Assembly: GCF_032884065.1 (NCBI RefSeq)
Contig: NW_027062665.1
Coordinates: 819,001 to 883,000 of the forward strand
Source: Artemia franciscana
Lineage: Eukaryota; Arthropoda; Branchiopoda; Anostraca; Artemiidae
Direction of reading: 5' to 3'
Length of the DNA stretch: 64,000 bases
Shown here piece after piece: positions 22,880 to 35,765 of the stretch (its first letter is position 1; the number at the start of each line of letters is the position of its first letter). Made by a program: the position numbers and the translations under genes. The notes beneath the pieces were generated by a model, which saw only the letters and a program-made list of their open reading frames with translations, did not search any database and was not told the origin of the DNA.

Positions 22880-24200
22880 TCATATGGCCCGACGGCTTTT
22901 TTGGAAATACATACTTACATACACTTCTGTGCCACTTTCGACTTATATTCAATCAGGTATTATCAGAGGCAACGCTACAGCGTTGCCTATTGTAAAGGGG
23001 CTCCAGTGTTTGTTATTATTTATTTATTTATTATTGTTTTTTTCCCGAGGCACTTTGTATGGAAGGGGTCGTCTTATAAACTTCAAAGGAGTCCCATTCG
23101 TTTGGAAATCGAGAGTTCTAGTGTCTGTTTTAAGAGTCAAAAGTGATCGGAGAGCAACCACCCCTTCCCCACGCCCTTTTCCCCATACTATACACTCAAG
23201 TACATCTGATAAAAATTTTTAGGTAGCCATTCTGTTAAAAATAGTTCAAAGATGATATAACAAAAACTATTGTCTCGACACAACCCCCTAAGGCCTGGGG
23301 ACAGGCGTTGTAAATTATGCTTTGGGGGTAAATATGGTTCTTATGGAAGGGACGCTCGTGTAAACTTTAGAGAGGGCTCATTAGATTGGAAATTAAAAGT
23401 TCTAGTTCAGTCATATGGCCCGACGGTTTTTTTGTAAATACATACTTACATACACTTCTGCGCCACTTTCGACTTGTATTCAATCAGGTATTATCAGACG
23501 CAACTCATTTTGCTTCTGATACGCGCATTTTTTCGGAGTCAAGAGATCGAAGGACAGCTACCCCCCCCTCCTCCCACGCCCTTTTTTCCCCAAATGCGCC
23601 AGATAAAAATTTTGAGGTAGCCATTTTGTTAAAAATAGATCAAATGTCAGATAACAAAAACTCCGGGGTCGACAAAGCCCCCCAGGGCCTGGGGGAAGAC
23701 GCTGTAAGTTATACCCTGGGTCATATATGGTTCTCATGGAAGAGATGCTCGTATAAACTTCAAAAAAGGCTCATTTGATTGGAAATCGAAAGTTCTGGTT
23801 CACTTTTTCAGAGTCAAAATGATCGGAGGGCAACCAGACCCCCCCCTTCACTACGTGTTTTTTTCCTCAAATGCATCAAATGGAAGCTTTGACATAGATA
23901 TTTTGATAAAAATAGTTCAAACGTCCGATAACAAAAACTCTGTTGTTGACAAAGCCCCCAGGGCCCGGGATAGGCGTTTTAATTTATGCCATAGGGGCAT
24001 ATATGGTTCTAATGAAAGGGATGCTCGTATAAACATCAGAAAGGGGCCATTTCATTGAAAATTGGAAATTCTAGTTGACTTTTAAGTGTGAAGGAATCAG
24101 AGGGCAGCTAGCCTCCCCCCCCCAACTTCTTTTTTTCCCAAATACATCCGATAAAATTTTGAGGTAGAAATTTTTTTTTTAAATAGTTTCAAGATCATAT
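22880..24200. repeat. Degenerate tandem repeat, four units of about 280-400 bp
   Basis: Each unit has a TATAAACTTC-AAAGG-GTCCCATT/CTCATT core, GAAATCGA-AGTTCTAGT, a GATCGGAGGGCAACCA-CCCC stretch and TGATAAAAATTTTGAGGTAG. Cores fall near 23072, 23350, 23750 and 24027. Single relatives lie at 2520-2665 and in reverse at 33560-33850. Confidence 0.7.
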
Positions 24201-25480
24201 AACGAAAACTTCGGGATCGCTATTATATCTGCTGAGACACACTTTTGGTAAAGTACTAGTAAAACTTAAGCAAGCACAGTAGGAGGATTAAGGGGAAGTC
24301 AGTCCTTCTCATACAAAGTATAATTTCTGTCTTTCAGGTTTTACAAGTGTCACTTTTTACTTTTATTTGAAAGAAAACTTGTTTATTTGTATTTAATATG
24401 ATAAAGTTTGTTTTTTCCACCAAATTTTAAAGGTCATAAATTTTCTTTTGTGTTAGTGGGAATAATACCCACACCCTGTAACTCCACCTCTTGGTGGATA
24501 GTCTAACGAGTACTAAACCGAAAGCACTTAGCCTAACAAATATGACTATTTGGTAATATGTAGTTTTATTATCTATTGAATACCATTCAAACACTTAAAG
24601 TAAAAGTTATCCTGTTTCGAGCTAACTGCAAATAAATGAGACTTTCCAGTTTCGAAGCTTCTTTTCATGTGGTTGTTCCTGTGTTGCTGTGTGGGCATTA
24701 ATTTGGATCTTGAAGGACTGGGGAAAGAAGTAAAACTTTAGCTGAAAAAGCAAAGAGTCGAAAGGGGGGTATCCCCCTCGTATACGGATAACTCACATTA
24801 GTTTTTACTCTCCATATAGTTTTATTTTAATTCAAAAGAAAATGTATTCTAAACATAATATATATAAATGGGGAATGATGTCTATGGAAATTACAACCTG
24901 CTATTTAACAAGTCACAAACTCTATTGTGGATGTGTTCGCTTTTTTTTTCTTTTTCTTTTTTCTCCAGGGCTGGTCATAACGAAGTAGTGATCGTAAGGT
25001 GATAATTCAAACGGACTGTGCCAGAAGAAATTGCCGTTTTGTGTCGCATAACTTTTGACCCAAAATGTGGTAAAATTGTATCACATGAAAATTTTGAGAT
25101 TGTCAATCGGTTTAGAATTATTGGCAAAATATATATGTTTCCTACGTTTTTTTTTAATAAAAACTTTCGGTTTCTGTCATTTTTTCCGAAAATAATAGTT
25201 TTGCCCCGAACAGTGTCAAAATGCTGCAAAAAGAATTCAGAGCTACATGAGTACCCTCCGAGTTTGAGGGTTCAAGCTGCCTCATAGTGCCGAATTCGTC
25301 CCCGAACGTCTGCAAAGTCCATATAAAATGAAGGTAAACTAGATCTGCGTTGCATGGGCAACATGAGGTGTTACGGCAACCTTTGTTCGGCTTCACCGAG
25401 TAAAGTGTTGTGACAGCTACACTTTGTTTTTGTTTCCTCGCTTCGATTAAATGCTGAAGTTGTTAATCTGTAAGGATCCT
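24201..25480. other. Intergenic with partial repeat pieces
   Basis: Fragments resembling one arm of the foldback family occur near 24290-24400 and 24760-24850. Opposing short frames at 24975-25396 overlap each other and none is recognised. Confidence 0.4.
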
Positions 25481-26520
25481 AAAAAAAATATTAGATACAC
25501 AAACTCACAAAAGTTACAAACCCCTCATTGCAACTAGCAACAGTTGCAAACCTCCTCATTGCTAAAGACGATTGTAGCTTGACAGCCAGTTATTATTTAC
25601 AAGTCCCCTACATGTCTTACCGCTGGAACCAAATTGATTTTACCATCACATACACTGGAAACAAATAGTTTGTACACTAACTAGCAAAGTTGCGAACCCC
25701 TCATTGCGGAAGATGATTATGAGCTAAAAGCCGACTGTTGCTTAAAACTCCCCTATATGTCTCACAATTGGTATCGGCCTATTTTTGTTTTCAGTGTGTA
25801 TCTAACCACTGAAGTTGTCAATCCCTTTAAACTTTCAAACTGATATATCTCATGGGGGAATCTTTCTACCGAAAAATGGATGATATATACTTTGATCAGC
25901 TCATCAAGAGCTATCGACTGCCGTCAAAAAAATATATCCGTCTAAGTTCAAAAGTTGACTTTTTTGTCGTAGGCCAAGTTTCTAACGTCATCAATTAGAA
26001 AGGAGCATAGAATAAACTCTGATTAATTTAGCGATGAGAGAACTTTAAAGTTTAAGAGGTACATCTGATAGCATTTCTCTACCGCAATCCCAAGTACAAA
26101 AAACCGAATGATAAACTCAGCTGAAATCACGAACAGAAATGGGTAGAAACACTAGATATCATCACTTTCGGTCCCCACTTTTATTTCTGTTATTTTTTCT
26201 ATTTATCACTCAAAGAAGATATATTGACTGTAAGGCCGGGTAACTGCTGCATATATTTAACGCTTATAGATTAGATAGAACGCTTATTTTAGTCCATCTT
26301 GAATTTGAAACTGGTGCCTGCCTGCTTGCCTGCTAGAACGGAGGTTCTACCTCCAAATCACTTCAAATACTATAGGCTCTGGCTCAAGGACTAGCAAAAA
26401 CCATCCTGTTTGGCCCCAGGCAAGAGCTCTACGAAGCTTTCCAAAATGCAAAGTCATATTCATCAATCCGGCCTAAGGTTCACACTTTCCGTAAAAACCG
26501 CAGAGGTTAGATCCTTACCA
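25481..26520. repeat. Dispersed repeat family C
   Basis: Segments such as CAGCTCATCAAGAGCTATCG and AACCGAATGATAAACTCAGC recur at 37545-38090 in the same order. Internally, a CTAGCAA-AGTTGC-AACCCCTCATTGC block is repeated at about 25530 and 25680. Non-coding. Confidence 0.65.
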
Positions 26521-26559
26521 CTTTCTGGGAATAAGCTGAAATCGGGGTACTAGAAAAAA

Positions 26560-29035
26560 CAAGAGCTAAGAGCTCATATGGCACTTGTGACGAGGCGAGA
26601 AGAGCTAAGAGCCAAGAGATCATATGGTATGAGCTCTAACAAAATTCTATGAATCAATAGATTGATTTAAAAAGGAAAATAAGAGGCTTAATGCCGGTCA
26701 AGATTTAAAATAAGAGCTCTGAGTCACAAAGTCCTTCTAAATATCAAAATTCATTAAGATCCGATCACCCACTCGTAAGTTATAAATACCTAATTTTTTC
26801 TAATTTTTCCTCTCCCTTTTGCCCCCCCCCAGATGGTCGAATCTGGGAAAACGACTTTATCAAGTCAAATTGTGCAGCTCCCTGACACGCCTACCAATTT
26901 CCATCGTCCTAGCACGTCCAGAAGCACCGAACTCACCAAATCACTGAACCCCTCCCCCCAACTCCCCCAAAGAGAGCGAATCCAGTACGATTCTGTCAAT
27001 CACGTATCAAGGACATTTGTTTATTCTATCCACCAAGCTTCATCCCGATTCCTACACTCCAAGTGTTTTTCCAAGATTCCCCCTCCAAATCCCTACAATG
27101 TCAAAAGATCTGGTCGGGATTTGAAATAAGAGCTCTGAGACATGAATTCCTTCTAAAAATCAAATTTCATTACGATCCGATCATCTATTCGTAAAATATA
27201 AATACTCCAATTTTCATGTTTTCCAAGAATTCCGGTTCCACCCTCCAACTCCCCCGAATGTCACAGGATCTGGTCGGAATTTGAAATTAGAACTTTAAAG
27301 CACAAGATCCTTCTAAATATCAAATTTCATTAAGATCTGGTCACCCTTTCGTAAGTTACAAATACCTCAATTTTCAAAATTACCCCCCCCCCCTCCCAAT
27401 TCCACCAAAGAGAGCAGATCCGGTCCAGTTATGTCAGTCACATATCTTAGACAGGTTTCTATTCTTCCCATCCAGTTTCATCCTGATCTCACCGCTTTAA
27501 GTATTTTCTAAGATTTCCGGTCCCCCCAACTGCCCCGCCCCCAATTACGCTTGATACGGTTGAGATTTGAAATTAAATATCGGAGTTACGAGGTCCTTCT
27601 AAATATGAAGTTTCATGAAGATCCGATCACTCCTTCGTAAGTTAAAAATACGTCATTTTTCTTATTTTTCAGAATTACCCCCCTCCCCCACCCCAGCAAT
27701 TGAGCAGATCCGTTCCAATTATGTAAATCGCGTATGCAAGACTTTTGCTTATTTTTCCAACCAAGTTTCATCCCAATCCCTCCAATCTAAGCGTTTCCCA
27801 TCATTTTAGGTTTCCCCACCCCAAACTTCCCCCAATGTCACCAGATCCGGTCAGCTTTTAAAATAAGAGCTTTGAGACACGATATCCTTCTAAAAATCAA
27901 ATTTCATGGAGATCCAATCACCCGTTCGTAAGTTAAAAATACCTCATTTTTTCTAATTTTTCAGAATTAACCACGCCCCCCCCCAACTACCCCAAAGAGA
28001 GCGGATCCGTTCTGGTTATGTCAATCATGTATCTAGGACTCGTGTTTTTTTTTCCACCAAGTTTCATCCCGATCCCTCCACTCTAAGTGTTTTCCGATTT
28101 TTAGGTTTCTCCCTCCCAACTCCCCCCCAATGTCACCAGATCCGGTCGGGTTTAAAATAAGAGCTCTGAGCCACGATATCCTTCTAAATTTCAAATTTCA
28201 TTGAGATCCGATCACCCGTTCGTAAGTTAAAAATACCTCATTTTTTTCAGAAATACCTACCCAAAAGAGAGCGGATCCGTTCCGTTTATGTCAATCATCT
28301 ATCTAGGACTTGTGTTTATTTTTCCCACCATGTTTCATCCCGATCCCTCCACTCTAAGTGTTTTCCAAGTTTTAGGTTTCCCCCTCCCAACTCCCCGCCC
28401 CCATCACCAGATCCGGTCGGGATTTAAAATAAGAGCTCTAATACACGATATCCTTCTAAACATCAAATTTCATTGAGATCCGATCACCCGTTCGTAAGTA
28501 GAAAATACCTCATTTTTCTAATTTTTAAGAATTACTCCCCCCCCCCAACAACCCCAAAGAGAGCAAATCAGTTCCGATTATGTCAATCATGTATCTGGGA
28601 CTTGCGCTTATTTTTCCCATCAAGTCTCATCCCGATCCCTCCACTCTAAGTGTTTTCCAAGATTTTAGGTTTCCCCCCTCCAACTCCCCCAATGTCATCA
28701 GACCCAGTCGGGATTTAAAATAAGAGCTCTGAGACACAATATCATTCCAAACATCAAATTTCACTAAGATCCAATCACCCGCTCATAAGTTAAAAATACT
28801 TCATTTTTTCTATTTTTTGCGAATTCACCGGCCCCCAATCCCCCCCCCAGATGGTCAAATCGGGAAAACGACTATTTCTAATTTAATCTGGTCCGGTCCC
28901 TGATACGCTTGCCAAATTTCATTGTCCTAGCTTACCTCGAAGTGCCTAAAGTAGCAAAACCGGGACCGACAGACAGACTGACAGAATTAGCGACTGCTAT
29001 ATGTCACTTGGTTAATACCAAGTGCCATAAAAACA
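26560..29035 (+). mobile_element. HINE/Helentron-like non-autonomous element with ~290-bp tandem core
   Basis: About eight diverged units repeat GAGCTCTGAGACACGATATC, then TTTCATTGAGATCCGATCAC, a C-run, GAGAGCGGATCCGTTC and TTTCATCCCGATCCCTCCAC. The 3' end has a perfect 8-bp stem (29005-29012 with 29017-29024, loop TAAT) just before CCATAAAA. Near the other end, ATGGCACTTG (26578-26587) is the complement of CAAGTGCCAT in that 3' end. A terminal hairpin, short subterminal inverted repeats and an internal minisatellite are usual in Helentron-associated elements. No protein is encoded. The same 3' end appears alone at 51961-52016. Confidence 0.6.
29005..29024 (+). repeat. 3'-terminal hairpin of the HINE-like element
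   Basis: CACTTGGT and ACCAAGTG form an 8-bp perfect stem around TAAT. An identical hairpin with the same flanks lies at 51989-52008. Confidence 0.85.
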
Positions 29036-29385
29036 CGACAAAACCAAAGTGTTGCTCTCGCAACAAAATACAATGTTACTAACGGTTATGTCGTAGCGTA
29101 TTACTATGTACCAACTATTAGGAGAATCTTGGTGGTCTTAGGGTCTTTGTGGGGGAGGAGGTGGGGGTCTCAAACCCTAAAGGGAGCTGTCCCAACTTTT
29201 TGCGAAAGGTTTTTTTCGATCAACGTGACGAGTCAGTTCAATTTAGATTTCCTGTCATTTGGAATAAAACATCCGAATCAAGCATGTAATATGAATGCCA
29301 AGGGGTGGATGGGTCTCCTATTTTTGCAAAAATTTCTTTAGTGTGAATTAAAATTACATTTACACGATCCTACTAAGTGATTAAT
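29036..29385. other. Intergenic, nothing recognised
   Basis: A 70-codon plus-strand frame (29129-29341) is present but has no recognisable domain. I give it no function. Confidence 0.35.
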
Positions 29386-30600
29386 TTGGAAAACTTTTTC
29401 CGCAGAATAAGTTTTTCAAAGAAAAGTAAAGAACTCCGTTAAACCAAAAATGAGCAAAAATAGAATCAAATAATCGATCAATCTTTAAAGTATCACAAAC
29501 AGAAATTACAATAAATAAACGAGCAGAAATTCACATAAGTAGGGCTTAAAACCCCTATGTCACCACAAGGCCAGTGCATATTTTGCATTTTACTGAAGAA
29601 AATACAAATGAATATGCATTGTCAGTTTAACTTATATACGGATACTTATTCCTTAAAATGTTAATAATATTTGATATATTAAGGCTATAATAGTGAAAGC
29701 ATTTAATTTTTTTTCAGCAAAGTTCAAATTATGTTCTGGCCATGGGGAGGCAAAGGGGTTTTGAACCCTATTCATGTTAATTTCTGCTCGTTTTGAGTTT
29801 GACTCGTTTATTCATTGAACAAACAACCTTAATTGGCCGAAACACAATGGGCAATTAATTAGAAGAATAAGCTTTGTTTTAAAATTCCATAAAAAACTTT
29901 AGTGTAAAGAGCGAGGTCTTGACGAAGAGGCAACCCCTTTCATATACGTAATAATTTCAGTTTGTTTTAAGGTTTGAGGTTACTCATTACTTTTAGTTGA
30001 AAAACTTGTTTTTTTTTGTTTTTTTCTTGAATTGCTTACAGATAGTATTTTTTATTGGGAAACATACGGAAAAAGTTTTTTTTTTTAAAATAAAGAGCCT
30101 CATTAAACTGAAAATGAGAAGAAATAAAGTCAAATAATCTTCAGAGTAAAAACTATGGAGTCTAATAAAAAAAAAAGGATTCAATATTTTTTCCTATGAA
30201 AAAGGCTATGTCAATAAAAATGAACAGAAATTAATTTAAAATTTTTTTTCTACAAACAAGTTTGTCAAAGAATAGTAAAGAGCCTCGTTGAGCCAAAAAT
30301 GAGTAGAAATAAAGTCAAATAATTTTACATTCGTAAAACCAACACAAATCACCATCAATAAATGAATTAAACCCAAAACGAACAGAAATTGCAATAAATA
30401 ACAGATTCAAAGTCAAAACAAGCAAAAGTTAACACGAGTAGGGCAGAAAACACCCACAGCTCCTCAAGAGCAGAACATAATTTGCACTTTACTGAAAACT
30501 AAATGCATTTTAAATGTTTTCACTTTTTGACTTTAACAAATAAAGAAGTATTAACACTATAATAAGGAATAAATATCAGAATATGCATATCAAACTGACA
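29386..30600. repeat. Dispersed repeat related to the palindrome at 30.8-31.5 kb
   Basis: Motifs AGTAAAGAGCCTCGTTGAGC, CAAAAATGAGTAGAAATAAA and GAAATTACAATAAA occur at 29390-29600 and 30060-30480. They are again found in both arms of the palindrome downstream. A single foldback arm of the GTAAGGAGCGAC family lies at 29885-30005. Confidence 0.55.
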
Positions 30601-30839
30601 AAACACGGTTTTCTTTTTTTTTTACTTAAAACTTAACCTTAACAAAACAATATATTTAAGTTTAAAACTTAAAACACTAATAATTTGTAGTTTCCAAAGC
30701 CAACTATCCTTTGAATATTTAGCTATCCTTGCTTTGGGAACCAATAAATTCTTATTGTTCAAGTTTTTACGGGCGTAAGAGCAAGATATAAAATAATTTG
30801 TGTCAAACACGTTTGACTGTGTCAAAAAAAAATGAACAA

Positions 30840-31500
30840 AATTAATTTCAAAAACTTTTCTACAAAAAAAATTGTCAAAGAATAGTAAAGAGTCTCGTTA
30901 AGCCAAAAATGAGTAGAAATAAATTCTAATAATTTTCTTAGCGTAAAACCATCACAAATCACCATCAATAAATGAATTAAACCAAAAACGAATAGAAATT
31001 ACAATAAACAGCCGATTCAAACTCAAAACAAGCAAAAATTAACATGAGCAAGGCTGACAAGTCCCCCACCTCCTCAAGACCAGAATATAATTTGTGCACT
31101 TTACTGGAAAAAACAAATAACCGTGCATTGTCAGTTTGATATACATATTCTGATATTTATTCCTAATAGTATTAAAACTTTCTTTATTTGTTAAAGTCAA
31201 GAATTGAATACATTTAAAATGTATTTTTTTTCAGTAAAGTACAAATTATCTTCTGACCTTGAGGAGTTGTGGGGGTTGTGGGGGTTGTCAGCCCAACTCA
31301 TGTTAATTATTGCTTATTTCGAGTTTGAATCGGTTATTGATTGTGATTTCTATTCGTTTTGGGTTTAATTCTTTTATTGATGGTGAAATGTGGTAGTTTT
31401 CCGCATGTAAAATTATTTGAATTTATTTCTGCTCATTTTTGGCTTAACGAGGCTCCTTACTGTTCTTTGACAAACTTATTTTTCAAAAAAGTTGTTTTTT
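30840..31500. repeat. Large imperfect palindrome, ~300-bp arms
   Basis: The left arm (AAGAATAGTAAAGAGTCTCG, CAAAAATGAGTAGAAATAAA, CAAATCACCATCAATAAATG, AAACAAGCAAAAATTAACAT) is answered in reverse order on the right (ATGTTAATTATTGCTTATTT, TCTGCTCATTTTTGGCTTAA, CGAGGCTCCTTACTGTTCTT). The centre is near 31160-31190. No coding frame; foldback-type mobile element likely. Confidence 0.7.
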
Positions 31501-31689
31501 TTAAATTAATTCCTATTCATTTCTTATTGACATAGTCTTTTTAATATTAAAAATATTTTATATCTATGTGGGTTTTTTTCTATTAGACTTTATAGTTTTG
31601 ACTTTGAAGATTATTTGACATTATTGTCTTTAAAAAACGTATTCCGGATGTTTCCCATTAACTAATACTATCTGTAACTAATTAAATAA

Positions 31690-32020
31690 AAAAAGACAAG
31701 TTTTTCAATTCAAAGTAAGGAGCTACATTGAATCTTAAAACGAACTGAAAGTATTACGTATATGAAAGGGGGTGTCTTCTGTTCAAGACCTCGATCATTA
31801 CGCTAAAGTTGACTCATATAGAATTTTAAAACAAGGCTTATTCTTCTAATTAAACGGCCATTGTGTTTCAGGAAGCGTTCTGAAAGAATTAGGACAAAAA
31901 GTCAAAATTTGAGTACGGTCGTGTGGAAGGAGCAATTCTTTCATATACGTAATAATTTCTGTTCGTTTCACGTTTTGATGTTGATCCTTACTTCCAGTTG
32001 AAAAACCCTTTTTTAAATTT
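31690..32020. repeat. Foldback element
   Basis: Arms run from AAGTTTTTCAATTCAAAGTA to TACTTCCAGTTGAAAAACCC; inside is CGTATATGAAAGGGGG against CTTTCATATACG. Same family as 17050-17316. Confidence 0.7.
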
Positions 32021-32104
32021 AATTTCTGATCGTCCTTAAATAATGCCCGGGAATCCAACTCTCTCCATGAGAAATTTCGGTACTTGTGTATTATTAAATA
32101 AAAA

Positions 32105-32650
32105 AGAACAAGTTTTTTTTAACTCCTAGTAAGGAGCGACATCAAAACTTAAAACGAACAGAAATTATTCCGTATATAAAAGGAGTTGTCCCCTCCTTAA
32201 CGCCTCGCTCTTTACGCTAAAGTTTTTTATTGTTTTAAACAGTAAAGTTGTGAGAAAGAGTCAAACTTTAGCTTAAAGAGCGGGGCGTTGAGGTAAGAGT
32301 GAGCTATTGAGGAAAAGCAACCCCCCTTAAATGCGCAACATTTTCTGTTCATATTAAGTCTTAATGTAGCCCCTTACTTTAAATTAAAGAACTTATTTAT
32401 TAATGTAGTTGCTGATCAAAATTGCTTATTTCGGCTATGAAAGGGCTTGTCCCCTCTTCAACGCCTCGCTGTTTACGCTAAAGTTTTTTTTTATTGTTTT
32501 AAAAAGTAGAGTTGTGAGAAAGAGTCAAACTGTAGCGTAAAGAACGGGGCGTTGAGAAGGGGACAACATCTTTCATATACGGAATTATTTCTGTTCGTTT
32601 TAAGTTTTAATGTTGCTCTTTACTTACAGTTAGAAAAAACTTGTTTTTTA
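32105..32650. repeat. Two adjoining foldback elements
   Basis: The first copy runs from 32105 to about 32395. A second, lacking most of its outer left arm, runs from about 32430 to 32650. Both carry TTAACGCCTCGC/TCAACGCCTCGC-TCTTTACGCTAAAG and the complementary CGTAAAGA-CGGGGCGTTGAG. Confidence 0.7.
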
Positions 32651-32930
32651 TTTAATTTCTGAACGTTTTTGAATTAATGCAGGTTTAAATTTTTGCTCAC
32701 CATACATGAAGAATTAAAACGTTACTTCCATAATAATTTTACTTTTTTTTTAACTAATAATAACCTTATAATAACCTAAGTTTGATTTTTGTTCCAATTA
32801 TTTAAAAATGACTCCTGAATCACAAAGACTGTTGAATTCAAATAATAACCACATTTAAAAGTAAAAAAAAACGTTAGCGTAAGAGTGACCTGTTGAGGCA
32901 ACCCCCCTTAAATACGTAATATTTTCCTAG
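32651..32930. other. AT-rich spacer with repeat remnants
   Basis: Resembles the part of family A around 17340-17660 but is heavily reduced. No gene. Confidence 0.4.
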
Positions 32931-33325
32931 GGGACCTAGGTGCCCTCCGATTTTTTTTGGTCACTTAAAAAGGGCATTAGAACTTTTAATACACTTTAGA
33001 ATGATCCCTCTCACGACATTCTAGGACCACTGTGTCGATACGATCACCCCTGTGAAAAAAAACAACAACAAATGAACACGCACCCGTGATCTGTCTTCTG
33101 GCAAATAATACATAATTCCACAGTTTTATAGATAGGAGCTTGAATTTTCTACGCTTAAGCTTCTGATACGCTGAATCTGATGGTGCGATTTTCGCTAAGA
33201 TTCTATGACTTTTAGGGGGTCTTTCTCCCAATTTTCTAAAATTAGGCAAATTTTCTCGGGCTCGTAGCTTTTGATGGGTAAGACTAAACTTGATGAAACT
33301 TATATATTTAAAATAAGCATAAAAT
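32931..33325 (-). repeat. Family A repeat, partial inverted copy
   Basis: Contains TTTGGTCACTTAAAAAGGGC, the CATTCTAGGACCACT segment, and ATTTTCTAAAATTAGGCAAA through TGATGAAACTTATATATTTA. It stops where a G-rich tract begins. Confidence 0.65.
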
Positions 33326-33550
33326 ATGATTTTTTTATATATTTTTCAGGGGGGTGTGTGTTTTCAGCGGCAATTAGTTTCCGTTGGGGGTATTTTTCAG
33401 GGGTTTCCGGGTGGTTTTTTCTGTGGATGGGATGTATTTTCTATGGGGGTATATTCAAGGGGGGTTTTCAGAGGGATATTTTTCGGGAGCTATTTTCCGA
33501 GAGGGGGGGGGTATTTTCCGGGGGTTAAACACTCGGGGGGAATAAATGCT
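33326..33550. repeat. G-rich degenerate tract
   Basis: TTTTCAGGGG, TTTTCCGGGGG and GGGGGTATTTTC variants are the complement of the C-rich tract at 7741-8330. The Gly/Phe-rich chance frames are not genes. Confidence 0.5.
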
Positions 33551-33554
33551 GGCC

Positions 33555-34455
33555 ACTCTCAATTTCCTATCAAATGAGCCCTTTTTGAAGTTTCTATGAT
33601 AACGCTTCCTATAAAAAAAAACCTCATACGCCCCAGGGCATAAATTACAACCCTTGCACTGAGGGCTGTGAGGGGAGGATTGCCATTTTCAAAGACATAA
33701 TTTCCGGATCTTCCAACTAAGTTGAGGAAAATGATTATATTGAAATTTTGATCGGAAGCGTGTTTGGAGAAATGATAGGCGTGCTGGGGGGGAGGCATTT
33801 GCCCTCCGATCACTTTCTACTCATAAAAAGAGCACATGCCCTCTCAATTAACTACCGAATGTGCCTTTTTAAAGTTTATACGACAACGCTTTCTATAAAA
33901 AATCTTATATGCCCCGAGGTTATAACTTACAACCCTTGCCCTGAGGGTTTTATGGGGGGTTTCATCCTCAAAGACATAATTTTCGCATGTTTCAACTGTG
34001 TTAAATAAAATGGCTATCTCAAAACTTTGATTGGATGAGTTTGGGGAAATGGTGGGCGTGGGAGGGGGTTAGTTGCCCTCCAATCACCTTTGACTATTAA
34101 AAAAGTTTGACTTAAGGCGAAATGCGAAATCCCACATTTTTGTAGATTGGACCTTGAATTTTTTTTATAGGGTTCTCTGATACGCTGAATGCGATGGTGT
34201 GATTTTCGTTAAGATCCTACGACTTTTAGGGGGCGTTTCTCCCAATTTTCCAAAATAAGGCAAATTGTCTCAGGTTCGTAACTTTTGATAAGTACGACTA
34301 AATTTGATGAGACTTATATATTTTAAATCAGCATAAAATCCGATTCTTTTGATTTATCTATTAGTATCAAAATCCCATTTTTTAAAGTTTCGTTTGCTGT
34401 TGAGCCGGATCGCTCCTTACTACAGTTCGTTACCACGAACTGTCTGAAAACAATA
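33555..34455. repeat. Mosaic of family B unit and family A terminus
   Basis: 33555-34080 has two inverted units of the 22880-24200 repeat (CAAATGAGCCCTTTTTGAAG; TTACAACCCTTGC-CTGAGGG). 34100-34455 is a family A end, closing with GTTCGTTACCACGAACTGTC. Confidence 0.55.
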
Positions 34456-35485
34456 AGCAAAGAAGACATAATGTATCACGAGATGCAAAACAACAACAAA
34501 ATAGATTTTGGGCTAAATCTGGGACCAGATTTAAAGTTTGACTCTTTGCCACAATTCTGCTTTTTAAAACAATTAAAAGCTTTAGCGTAAAGAGCGAGGG
34601 ATTGCGGAGGGGACAACCCATTTCATATACGGAGTAATTTCTGTTCGTTTTAAGTTTTAATGTCGCTCCTTACTTTCAGTGAAAAAAACTAGTTTTTTAT
34701 GTAATACATATAGTAATGGTTATTGAGAAGTGTATTGACGTTTTCAGGGGAATTTTTTCTTGGATTGGGAGGGGGTTGAGGGGAGGGAGTTACATGGGAG
34801 GATCTTTCCATGGAGGAATTTGTCATGGGAGGAGATAATTTCCATGAAGGGGGCGCAGGATTTTCTAATATTATGTAAACAAAAAACAATGAAAAGATAA
34901 ATATGAAAAAGTTTTTTCAACTGAAAGTAAGGAGCAACATTAAAATAAAACGAACGGAAATTATTACGCATATGAGGGGTTCATCTTCTCCTAAATACCT
35001 GCTCTTTATGCTAAAGTATTTTTAGTAATATCAACTATTTCTTCTAAGGCCTTTGTTCACGGCTTTTTTAAGGCCAGTTCGTGGCTTTTTAAGCCTTTGT
35101 TAAGGTCATTCTTAAAGAATTGGGACAAAATTTAAGCTTTAGTGTAAAGAGCAAGGTATTAAAGTGGGGACAAACCCCCTCATATACGTAATAAAAATAC
35201 ACGAATAAAGAAGTTCGTTACGAAAGTTAATTCGGAAGTTACGTATATTTTTTATTAATAAAAACGTACGTGAGAAATTAAAAGTCTAGTTGCCTTTTTA
35301 AGTAACCAAAAGATTGAAGGGTAACTAAGCCTCTCCCCCACTCCTTTTTTCTCAAAATCGTCCGATCAAAACTAAGAAAAAGTCATTTAGCCAAAAAAAT
35401 GCAAATATCGTTCTAAGTATTCATGTGCGGAGAGCCAAAATCAAAACATGCATTAATTCAAAAACGTTCAGAAATTAAATAAAAA
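34456..35485. repeat. Half foldback plus family A segment in direct orientation
   Basis: 34505-34690 carries the right half of a foldback copy (GTAAAGAGCGAGGGATTGCG, CGGAGTAATTTCTGTTCGTT). 34700-35485 repeats the inner part of family A in the orientation of 3125-4462, ending TCAAAAACGTTCAGAAATTAA. A broken hairpin relic lies at about 35000. Confidence 0.55.
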
Positions 35486-35489
35486 AAAC

Positions 35490-35765
35490 AAGTTTTTTTA
35501 ACTGAAAGTAAGGAGCGACATTAAAACTTAAAACAAACAGAAATTACTCCGTATATGAAGGAAGCTGTTCCCTCCTCAACGCCCCGCTCTTTACGCTAAA
35601 GTTTTTCACTGTTTTAAAAAGTAGATTTGAGAGAAAGAGTCAAACTTTAGCGCAAAGAGGGGGGCGTTGAGGGGGGAACAGCTTCTTTCATATACGGAAT
35701 AATTTCTATTCGTTTTAAGTTTTAATGTCGCTCCTTGCTTTCAGTTAAAAACACTTTATTTTATT
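35490..35765. repeat. Foldback element
   Basis: GTTTTTTTAACTGAAAGTAA at the left is mirrored by TTGCTTTCAGTTAAAAACAC at the right. Inside, CCTCAACGCCCCGCTCTTTA is mirrored by CAAAGAGGGGGGCGTTGAGG. Confidence 0.8.

Noticed and set aside
24400..24560. Possible tRNA-like sequence around the CCACCTCTTGGTGGAT hairpin
   Set aside because: Only one stem is convincing; no cloverleaf, anticodon arm or T-loop could be built.
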